Positions 56,952-64,000 of a DNA stretch of 64,000 bases are shown one piece after another. The stretch covers positions 39,933,198 through 39,997,197 of the forward strand of contig NC_083577.1 in assembly GCF_027579695.1 (NCBI RefSeq), written 5' to 3'. A program made the translations under genes and the position numbers. Below the pieces are notes generated by a model that worked only from the letters and a program-made list of their open reading frames with translations, made no database searches and was not told where the DNA came from. The DNA is from Neoarius graeffei (Eukaryota; Chordata; Actinopteri; Siluriformes; Ariidae). Numbering within the stretch: the stretch's first letter is position 1; every line of letters starts with the position of its first letter.

Positions 56952-56962
56952 GCCGCCCCCAA
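56952..56962 (-). promoter_or_regulatory. Polypurine tract candidate
   Basis: The minus strand reads GTTGGGGGCGGC directly before the 3' LTR, the position of the plus-strand primer. It is short and imperfect. Just upstream (56961-56981) the strand forms a hairpin, CAACTTTG / CAAAGTTG with a five-base loop. Confidence 0.5.
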
Positions 56963-56991
56963 CTTTGTGGAACAAAGTTGTGTCCATGATG

Positions 56992-59900
56992 TCAGGCAGA
57001 GGTGTCCTGAGGGAGTGAAGGGAGTCTCACCAGGCGTGAGACTGGGCGTGTGTAGGTCCGGTCCTTGACCTGCACCTGTGCAGTACGTACCCTGCCATCT
57101 GCTCCAGGGATGACAGCAGTGACCTTGCCCACAGGCCACAGGGCACGTGGGAGTTGAGGGTCGACAATCATCATGATGCTGTCAACGATGAGGTCCTCCC
57201 GGTCTCGTTGCCACTTGGAGCGGGTTTGAAGAGAGGGCAGGTAGTTCCTGATGAACTTAGCCCAGAATTGGTCCACAAGGGCCTGGCACTGTCTCCACCT
57301 GCGCCTGCTCAGGATGTCGGAGTCGGTGTAGACCACTTGTGGTATGGAGGGGTCGTGCCGCCCCATCAGCAGCATGTTTGGAGTGATGGGATCTGGATCT
57401 GCGATGTCTGACGAGGTGTAACCCAAGGGCTTGGAGTTGATGATGCTTTCCACCTCGATCAGCACTGTCCTCAACACCTCCTCAGTGACTGTCTGTGCAT
57501 CGAGTGTAGTGTGTAGGGCAGCTTTGATGGAACGGATCTCCCGTTCCCAGGAACCACCGAAGTGCGGAGCATGTGGAGGATTGAACTTGAAGTCAATCTG
57601 TTGACTGGCTAAGTGGGACTGTAGCTCTGGGCTGAGGGCTTTGAACGTCTCCTGCAGTTCAGACTGACCCCCTCTGAAATTGGTGCCTTGGTTAGAGAGC
57701 AGCTCATGTGGCTTCCCTCGGCGTGCGATGAAGCGCCGCAGGGCCATCAAGAAAGCATCAGTGTCCATGCTGGTGAGGAGGTCTAGATGCACTGCATGGA
57801 TTGTCAGGCACTTGAAAACGATGCCCCACCGTTTCTCAGTGCGTCGGCCGATTTTGATGAGGTACGGCCCGAAACAATCCATTCCAGTGGAATAGAAGGC
57901 TGGCTTGTGCAAGCGCAGACTTGATGGTGGCAAGTCAGCCATTCTGGGGATCACTGGTGCGCCTCGCCACTTCTGACACTCTGGACAGCTGTGCTGATGT
58001 TTCTTGACAGCCGCTCTCCCACGCACGATCCAGTACCGCCGGCGCAGCTCAGCAAACACTCGCTCTGGTCCTGGGTGCGCCAGGTGGCTGTCGAAGTCTC
58101 GGATGATGAGCTGGGTGATGGGGTGCTGAGGGTCAAGCAGGATGGGGTGCAGAGTCTCCTCCTCAACCGTGTCACACCTGCGCAGACGACCTCCGACCCG
58201 GATCAGCTGTGTCTCAGCGTCGTACTCCGGGGACAATGTGAGGATCCTGCTGTCAGTGGAGACTGGCTTCCCCGCTGAGAGCAGGGTGAAGTCTTCGGGG
58301 AAGGAGTCACTCTGTGCCTTCCTGAGGAGTGCCATCTCCGCTTGCCTGTAGTCCTCAGCTGTGATGGCGGATGTGGCCGCCCCGTGACGCGCTCTGACTG
58401 TGGCCTCCAGCAGCTCTGGATATTGACTGAAGTTCCCTGCATCAGGCAACGCAGGGTCAGAGGTCACGGTGATGTGGCCGCAGAACTGGGACTTCTGCAG
58501 CTCGGTGGCATCCTGCAGCAGCTCCACTGATGGTGACGGTGCACTGATGAACAGGCACGCTGGGGTGGAAGACCGACGCTTGACAGCCTTGGCGGGGCCT
58601 TGAAGTGTCCACCCAAGGCGTGTCTTCAGGGCAATGGGTCCACCTGGTGGGCCTATGTGCACAGGCTCGATGGGGATGAGAAGGTCTGGGTAGTCAGATC
58701 CAATGAGGAGCAGTGGACGGGCCTGAGTAAAGGAGTGAAGAGGCAGCCCTCTGAGGTGGCGGTAGGTCCTTTGGAGGGCCTCAACTGGGTGTGAATGAGG
58801 GGACAGTCCCAGTTCGGGTGATGTGAAAGCCCGCTGTATCTTGTACCGCTGCTGCGGTTGACTGAGGGATGACACAGAGAAGGACACTGACCTCCCCGGC
58901 ACCGTTCTGATGTCATGACGGATGGTGCGGAGGGCCAGGTTCTCACTCTGTCCTTTGAGGCCAAGCTGCTGCGCTGCTTGGGGGAGGAGCATGGTGCGCT
59001 CTGACCCGTCATCGAGGATGGCGTAGGTCTCCATCTTCTTGCCCCCGTGATGAAGGAGGACCTTCACCATCTTCAGCAGCACACAACTACCTCTCCGTGC
59101 TGGGTCGAGGTAGTAGGTGGATGGCTGGCTGGGTGAAGACAGTGTCGCAGTCTCCGGCCTGCTTTGTGCATTCACCTCATGCAGTACCTCGAGGTGCAGG
59201 CGATTGCACTTCGGGCACCGTGCCTTGAGGTAGCACTGAGCTGCTTGATGGTCGCGTCCACACCTCCAGCACTTCTTCCCGGTCTTGATCCACTGGAGCC
59301 TTGGTTCCAGTGACATACTCTTGAACGCAGTGCACTGGTTGAAGTAGTGCTCCGTGCTGTTGCAGAAGGGGCAGTACTTCTTTGGAGGCTCCACCTTGGC
59401 GGGTGTGCGTGGAGCTGACTTTGATGGCTGCTGAGTTGACTTGGTTGGGGGGTCTACCAGCAGGACCGTGGTGGAGCGTGTGGCTGCCGGCTGCTTGCCT
59501 CTGGTGCTCCGCTGCCACTCTGCCTGGTTCGCTGTTGCCTTTGGCGGGTCGTTGGTCTCGTCCAGCTGCACACCAACCTCGTGCTGTAACCATGCGGCGA
59601 AGTCCAAGAGTGTGGGGACAGGCACACGGTCTGGGTCGATGTACCGCCTGAAGGCAGTACGCAGCTCGTGAGGCAGCTTGGGCAGCAACCGAGACACATG
59701 CGAACCGCACCGTAGCTCAAGCTGTTCCTGGGTCCCCATCTTATCCAGCATCCCCACCAAGGACTGCACCTTCAGGGCGAAGTTCCTGAAGCCTCTCTGG
59801 TCACCGCTCCTAACAGGGGGCTCAGCCAGGACCTGGTTGATCTGCCTGAGTGCCAGTTTGCGGGGCTGCCCAAAGAGCTTCGTGAGGGCTGCCATCGTAT

Positions 59901-60891
59901 CACTGTAGGGATGGCTGCTGTGGCAGTAAGCATCCGCTACCAGGACAGCATCCTCTAGCTTCAGGTGGTCCAGCAGGATCTGATATTTGAAGCGCTCTGT
60001 CGCGTCGGGTGGTAGGACGTTGTCGAGTGCCAGCTGCATCCTGTTGAACTGCCGTGGGTCGTCCTCGGTGAACGCTGGGATTCTCATCTTGGGCCCGCGG
60101 TAGGTCAGCTCCTGAGGGGGAAGAGATGTCAGTCGCTGTGGGACAGGTGACAGCCTGTGATGATCTGGTGCCACTGCCCTCTGACCGGCCGACACCGGTG
60201 ATGACGTCCGCTGTCTCTGAGCAGACGAAGGGCGCCGTGGGCTGAATGGCGCTGAGTACCGTGGGGTGGCAGGAGAGGGTGAGGATGACGTGAATGAGTG
60301 ACCCCGTGGCAGATTCATGCTCCTCAGGTGCTCTGTCAGCTCTGCCGTCAGTGGTGTTGGCAAATGGGGAGCTCCTCCGTGTGGCGGTGTGGACGTCGCT
60401 GCCTCAGCTCCTGCGATGTGTGGCCGAGGTAGAGGTGACGACTGCTCTGCCACCGGGGCGCGGCGATGTCCACTGGTTGAGTCAGCAGGGCTGTATGTTC
60501 TGTCATGCTGCAGTGGTGATGATAGGACTGCTGGGGGGGTTCCAGGCGTGACGGCTGGAACCTGGATGTCCCTCGCTGGAGTGCGTGGAGGTGATGCATA
60601 GTGTTGTTGTTGCAACAGGTACTGCACATCCCGCTGCAGCTGCCGATTGTCCTCCCGTATCTGCTGAAGGGCGAGGAGGATAGCTGCTGACGTGTCCAGG
60701 GGAGTCTGCCCAGCAGGGGGAGTGTGTGATGGCTCCCGGGGCCTGCTGTCTCCCACATGGGAAGAATCATCCTGGGTGTGTGCGCCGTCCTGTGGCAGCC
60801 GTCGCTGAGCCTGGGTCACCACGTAGTCATCCAGGTGCCTGGGGTGGTGGTGCTCACGGCGAGGACGGGCACTGCCATCATGAGTGGACAT
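56992..60891 (-). CDS. BEL/Pao Gag-protease-integrase polyprotein without RT
   Basis: Retrotransposon polyprotein of 1299 residues with no stop or frameshift. 1-250 is a Pro/Ser/Gln-rich leader; 260-440 a Gag-like domain (KMRIPAFTEDDPRQFNRM). From 507 there are Cys knuckles (CPFCNSTEHYFNQC, CWRCGRDHQAAQC, CPKC). The aspartic protease has DDG at 627-629. After LGWTLQGP and a short linker the frame passes at about residue 793 into the segment just before integrase (DATELQKSQFCG), so RT and RNase H are missing. Integrase has an HHCC-like finger (CPECQKW) and a core with Asp1005 (MDCFGPY), Asn1067 where the second catalytic Asp belongs (SNQGTNF, codon AAC) and Glu1116 (GGSWERE). Intact BEL frames usually run to 1700-1900 residues. 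Gag and protease could work; RT is absent and integrase is probably inactive. Confidence 0.93.
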   Translation of the reverse strand: MSTHDGSARPRREHHHPRHLDDYVVTQAQRRLPQDGAHTQDDSSHVGDSRPREPSHTPPAGQTPLDTSAAILLALQQIREDNRQLQRDVQYLLQQQHYASPPRTPARDIQVPAVTPGTPPAVLSSPLQHDRTYSPADSTSGHRRAPVAEQSSPLPRPHIAGAEAATSTPPHGGAPHLPTPLTAELTEHLRSMNLPRGHSFTSSSPSPATPRYSAPFSPRRPSSAQRQRTSSPVSAGQRAVAPDHHRLSPVPQRLTSLPPQELTYRGPKMRIPAFTEDDPRQFNRMQLALDNVLPPDATERFKYQILLDHLKLEDAVLVADAYCHSSHPYSDTMAALTKLFGQPRKLALRQINQVLAEPPVRSGDQRGFRNFALKVQSLVGMLDKMGTQEQLELRCGSHVSRLLPKLPHELRTAFRRYIDPDRVPVPTLLDFAAWLQHEVGVQLDETNDPPKATANQAEWQRSTRGKQPAATRSTTVLLVDPPTKSTQQPSKSAPRTPAKVEPPKKYCPFCNSTEHYFNQCTAFKSMSLEPRLQWIKTGKKCWRCGRDHQAAQCYLKARCPKCNRLHLEVLHEVNAQSRPETATLSSPSQPSTYYLDPARRGSCVLLKMVKVLLHHGGKKMETYAILDDGSERTMLLPQAAQQLGLKGQSENLALRTIRHDIRTVPGRSVSFSVSSLSQPQQRYKIQRAFTSPELGLSPHSHPVEALQRTYRHLRGLPLHSFTQARPLLLIGSDYPDLLIPIEPVHIGPPGGPIALKTRLGWTLQGPAKAVKRRSSTPACLFISAPSPSVELLQDATELQKSQFCGHITVTSDPALPDAGNFSQYPELLEATVRARHGAATSAITAEDYRQAEMALLRKAQSDSFPEDFTLLSAGKPVSTDSRILTLSPEYDAETQLIRVGGRLRRCDTVEEETLHPILLDPQHPITQLIIRDFDSHLAHPGPERVFAELRRRYWIVRGRAAVKKHQHSCPECQKWRGAPVIPRMADLPPSSLRLHKPAFYSTGMDCFGPYLIKIGRRTEKRWGIVFKCLTIHAVHLDLLTSMDTDAFLMALRRFIARRGKPHELLSNQGTNFRGGQSELQETFKALSPELQSHLASQQIDFKFNPPHAPHFGGSWEREIRSIKAALHTTLDAQTVTEEVLRTVLIEVESIINSKPLGYTSSDIADPDPITPNMLLMGRHDPSIPQVVYTDSDILSRRRWRQCQALVDQFWAKFIRNYLPSLQTRSKWQRDREDLIVDSIMMIVDPQLPRALWPVGKVTAVIPGADGRVRTAQVQVKDRTYTRPVSRLVRLPSLPQDTSA

Positions 60892-60913
60892 CCTGACTGT
60901 GTAGAATGCTGTA

Positions 60914-60930
60914 TCCGGCTCGAAGGACCA
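60914..60930 (-). promoter_or_regulatory. Primer-binding site, tRNA-Tyr
   Basis: The plus strand TCCGGCTCGAAGGACCA equals the 3' end of vertebrate tRNA-Tyr plus CCA, so 17 bases of the minus-sense RNA pair with that tRNA. It abuts the 5' LTR with no gap. Confidence 0.88.
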
Positions 60931-62034
60931 TATAAAAATGGGTGTCCGGTGATGGACAGGGTAAAGGACTGTATAAGGGGGACACTGGATCGGGTATACA
61001 GCAAGCTACACAGGCTGTCCGGTTAGAACAGGAATTAATGGATGTCCACTCACGAGAAACCGTGTAAACCGTGGTTTTACTAGAAAACAGAATAAAATAC
61101 AAATACAACAAGACATGAGCAATAATATACACACAAGCAATAATGTAAATAATAACAATGATATAAATACAAATACACATCACATTAAATATATATTAAC
61201 GCAAATGAATAATAACTATATACAATGTAATACAAATGTAAAACACACAAATGAATACTATATAAGTAAAACAATGTAAAGCCCAATGAATGCTATTTAC
61301 ACCCCATAATAAATAACACAACACACTAGATACTGACTATATACACGATATGTACACAATATGTACAATGTGTACAACGTACACGGAGGATGAGGATAGC
61401 TGCCTACAGCAGCTATCATTACCAAGGTGCGTGGTGCAACTGCTTACAGCGAGTCACACCCGCATGAAGACACAGAGTGTGTCGGCTGAATGAAGGGGAG
61501 CGTGGCTCCTTTAAGCGCTGCCCCGCGCTGTATTGCGCATAGAAGGTTAGAATATGTGGCGCGGTTATGAACTGTACATACCACCACTACACTCCCAACA
61601 CGGCAATGGCTAATAATGAAATGTGCTCCCGTAACAAACCGTGGTCGAGAAAACAAGCGCTATCATTACATGGCTACTGAACAGAACAGAACAAACACGT
61701 AAGAAAATAGACAGACACAGGATGAGAGAAAAGGAGAAGAAATACTCGCTAGCCTTACCGCTACATGTAACAGTTACAGATAACGAGTACACACATAACA
61801 CAGTAGCTACGCAACAATAAACAACTTACATTCAAGGACGCACGGAATGCACACACGGCGCAAATGATGGACGTTGGATCCTGACACGTCCGCGATAGAA
61901 AGATAGAAAGCACGAAAGAAATGAAACCGAGGGAGAAAGAGAGAAACGGATCCAAATGTTCACTGATGAGAAGCACGTGTTGCATGGAGTCCCCGTCTGA
62001 TGTGTGCTGTGTTTTCCTCGATGTTTGTGCGCAT

Positions 62035-62043
62035 CTTATATAG
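62035..62043 (-). promoter_or_regulatory. LTR promoter TATA box
   Basis: CTATATAAG on the minus strand, about 210 bases into the LTR, placing U3 at 62248 to about 62010 and a start near 62010. The copy in the 3' LTR is at 56738-56746. Confidence 0.55.
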
Positions 62044-62059
62044 TCCACGCAGCACAGTG

Positions 62060-62135
62060 TGATGGACAGTGGCGCCAGGGTGTCTGAAGTTGGCGTGTGA
62101 TGGACAGTGGCGCCAGGGTGTCTGAAGTTGGCATG
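62060..62135 (-). repeat. Duplicated 38-bp unit in U3
   Basis: Two perfect or near-perfect tandem copies of a 38-bp unit containing GACAGTGGCGCCAGGGTGTC, just upstream of the TATA box in transcription direction. Enhancer-type duplications of this kind are common in LTRs. Same at 56763-56838. Confidence 0.85.
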
Positions 62136-62349
62136 TTGTAACATGCCCTGACAACTAACGAGTTGGGAGCCACTATGTCTGACAAGGGTGCCTGTTCACT
62201 ACTTCTAAAGGTCAAAATAATTAAGACCTGGCACCGCAATTCTGAACAAAAAGTATATTTTTTCCGCAATTTTTTTGTTATCGTCCCTCCAACTTTCTGA
62301 GGCCCCCCTAGCACCCCCCCCCCCCACTTTGAAAACCACTGCTCTGGGA

Positions 62350-62815
62350 CATGTCAATCCAAACTGATAAAGAAATTAAGGCCAACAGAACAGATATTTA
62401 GTGGAGGACAAGAAGGAAAGAGTTTGTCTGCTAATTGATATGTCTGTCCCCACTGAAAGAAACACTTCTCTAAAACGACAGAAAAACTCTGCAAATACAA
62501 AGATCTAGAAATAGAAATTGAGAGAATGTGGGGTATGAAGACCACAACCATACCAGTGGTAATAGGTGCTCTCGGTCTGGTCAAAAAAGGGATTGAAAAA
62601 TACATCAACAAAATCCCTGGTAACATCAAGATACAAGAAATTCAGAAGATCATCCTCCTCGGCACTGTTCACATATTAAGGAGGACCTTATCTATCAAGT
62701 AGATCCATCACACCCTCATGGTAGCCCAAAGTCCAAGGGATGGACTCAGCTCTGTGAGCAAACAGAACAGGACATTAAGGAAAAACTCATAATAATAATA
62801 ATAATAATAATAATT
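62350..62815 (+). pseudogene. RLE-type LINE ORF, C-terminal piece, right of the hAT
   Basis: Continues the fragment of 53885-54229. Codons for a PD-(D/E)xK-like region (KANRTDI, LIDMSVP, ERNTSLK), EIEIERMWGMKT, VVIGALGLVKKGIEKYINKI and LLGTVHILRRTLSIK are readable across frameshifts. The copy ends in an (ATA)n tail at 62787-62813, a plausible LINE 3' end. Whether the family is R4/Dong-like I cannot say. Confidence 0.7.
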
Positions 62816-63317
62816 TTTAATGCCTTAATTCTTTTTAGAACTTTTATTGATTGGTGTGAAATGATCAGAGCCACAGGTGTAGGTGAAACAGGGAGTGCTG
62901 CACATACTGTATGTAGATAAACACTGAAGACACACTTTGTGTGAAGGAGGAAGGGCTGCACACCGGGTTAACTTATTGAAAGGTACAGCGAACTTATTTC
63001 AGCGATGTTGCTGCTTAATAATTTAACTAAGCCACTTATTCATAGAGTTAGTCTCATTTCAACATTGTGTATCAAAGTAAACTAGGTGTTCATGTGTCAT
63101 AATTTTAACATGAAATTGTTTCCGGTGAGGAAACATTGGCTCACGGCAAGCTAATATTCCAGCTTTCTAGCAAATTTACATTTTAATATCAGAGTTTAAT
63201 ACATTTAGAATGCTTCTTTAAAATGCATTTTAATAGGATTTTTCCCCCATGCATGTCTATTTAATAACGTTTTCAGTTACATCTTGTATGTATTTTGGGC
63301 TTTATATTTAGATTTTT
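62816..63317. other. No gene seen
   Basis: AT-rich, unrecognised. Confidence 0.4.
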
Positions 63318-63856
63318 ACAGTGGATATAAAAAGTGTACACACCCCGTTAAAATGATCGGTTTTTCTGATGTAAAAAACTGAGACCACGATAAATAATTT
63401 CAAAACTTTTCCCACCTTTAATGTGACCTATAACCTGTACAATTTGATTGAAAAACAAACAAATCTGTTGAGGGAAAAAACATAAAAAATAAAAAAAAAT
63501 CATATAATAACCTGGTTGCATAAGTGTGCACACCCTTAAACTAATACTTTGTTGAAGCACCTTTTGATTTAATCACAGCATTCAGTCTTTTTGGGTTCAC
63601 GCCTGCCATTAGTTAAAATGACTCTGATTAACCCCAAATAAAGTTCAGACATTTACTCAGTCGCATCCTCCAGCAAAAGCCAGCGTTCACAGAGAGCTTA
63701 CAAAGCATCAGAGGGATCTCATTGCTGAAAGGTATCAGTCAGGAGAAGGGTACAAAAACATTTCCGCAGCATTAGATATACCATGGAGCACAGTGAAGAC
63801 AGTCATCAAGAAGTGGAGAAAATATGGGACAGCGACATTATTCATAAACATTGTAT
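63318..63856 (+). mobile_element. Tc1-like transposon, left part with TIR
   Basis: Begins TACAGTGGATATAAAAAGTG. From about 63660 codons for a Tc1 N-terminal helix-turn-helix are readable (HRDLIAERYQSGEGYKNIS, then AALDIPWSTVKTVIKKW). The copy is cut off at 63856 by the next repeat, so no catalytic domain is present. Confidence 0.8.
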
Positions 63857-64000
63857 TACAACCCCGATTCCAAAAAAGTTGGGACAAAGTACAAATTGTA
63901 AATAAAAACGGAACGCAATGATGTGGACGTTTCAAAATTCCATATTTTATTCAGAATAGAACATAAATGATATATCAAATGTTTAAACTGAGAAAATGTA
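63857..64000 (+). mobile_element. MITE beginning TACAACCCCGATTCCAAAAA
   Basis: Left end of a common fish non-autonomous element (ACCCCGATTCCAAAAAAGTT, then GGACAAAGTACAAATTGTAA). Continues beyond the window. The TA at 63857-63858 may be its target site, inside the Tc1 copy. Confidence 0.7.

Larger units (their letters stand above)
55634..62248 (-). mobile_element. BEL/Pao LTR retrotransposon, young, lacking reverse transcriptase
   Basis: 6615 bp with two 1318-bp LTRs, flanked by the 5-bp duplication AAAAG (55629-55633 and 62249-62253). Minus-strand order is 5' LTR (62248-60931), tRNA-Tyr primer site, one long frame (60891-56992), a short purine tract, 3' LTR (56951-55634). Internal length is only 3979 bp because the RT and RNase H part is absent. 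No envelope gene. Confidence 0.95.
60931..62248 (-). repeat. BEL/Pao 5' LTR
   Basis: Same sequence as 55634-56951 as far as compared, including all short open frames. It would drive transcription of the element toward lower coordinates. The only differences lie in flanking DNA. Confidence 0.94.
54238..62341 (-). mobile_element. hAT transposon containing a BEL/Pao element
   Basis: TIRs CAGGGGTTCCCAAAC (54238) and complement of CAGTGGTTTTCAAAG (ending 62341). Perfect 8-bp duplication CTCTGGGA at 54230-54237 and 62342-62349. Without the BEL insertion the element is about 1.48 kb. The transposase reads on the minus strand and the BEL element lies in its 5' part. It interrupts an older LINE fragment. 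Confidence 0.93.

Noticed and set aside
60294..60601. Plus-strand frames across the BEL coding region
   Set aside because: Shadows of the 1299-codon minus frame caused by its GC-rich Pro/Ser codons.

Overview
The window is a non-coding, transposon-dominated stretch of a teleost fish chromosome. More than a dozen copies of a tRNA-headed V-SINE (DANA/mermaid type), Tc1/mariner, hAT, RTE and Rex1/CR1-like LINE copies, a BEL/Pao LTR element and many CA/GA/GATA microsatellites point to a bony fish. The V-SINE subfamily whose tail reads GGATAAAGCGG...ATGAGATGAG, and several of the MITEs, look to me like siluriform (catfish) repeats; that last step is recollection, not a computed match.

One host protein-coding gene is recognised: a single-exon bHLH coding sequence at 25983-26360 (minus), the neuronal factor nhlh2. 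A consensus splice donor at 29424/29423 and a TATA-like box at 29503-29508 on the same strand suggest a short non-coding first exon and a 3-kb intron. That intron would hold a Tc1-derived MITE, a (TG)n tract and a 1.7-kb degenerate 15-bp minisatellite.

Layout. 1-4205: 3' half of a Tc1 transposon, an unusual 0.93-kb element built on a repeated GGGGTAAAACGCCCC-like motif, a tRNA-type SINE and a V-SINE. 4684-7306: a foldback element with TTAA ends carrying four V-SINEs. 7417-10374: MITEs and a rearranged V-SINE cluster. 10690-14030: a nearly full-length but broken Rex1/CR1-like LINE with a hAT MITE inside its RT. 15.9-21.5 kb: V-SINEs, Tc1 remnants and a Tc1 MITE with nested insertions followed by an RTE LINE. 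21.7-24.4 kb: two copies of an unclassified 0.6-kb repeat. 24.4-30.2 kb: nhlh2 and flanks. 30.2-35.1 kb: SINEs, a palindromic foldback element, a second RTE copy and a hAT-like MITE. 35.3-45.4 kb: mostly unannotated sequence with long microsatellites and a hAT element with an 8-bp target-site duplication (41363-42782). 45.9-53.9 kb: a SINE-LINE chimera, MITEs and V-SINEs. 53.9-62.8 kb: a three-level nest, with an RLE-type LINE fragment split by a hAT element that is itself split by a 6.6-kb BEL/Pao retrotransposon. 63.3-64 kb: the start of another Tc1 copy.

The BEL/Pao element is the most interesting object. Its two 1318-bp LTRs look identical, it has a tRNA-Tyr primer-binding site, and it keeps one uninterrupted 1299-codon frame. 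That frame runs from gag and protease straight into integrase with no reverse transcriptase or RNase H, and one integrase catalytic Asp is Asn. It looks like a very recent insertion that must have been mobilised by enzymes supplied in trans. Apart from nhlh2 nothing here forms a cooperating gene set; the biology of the window is retrotransposition and its by-products.
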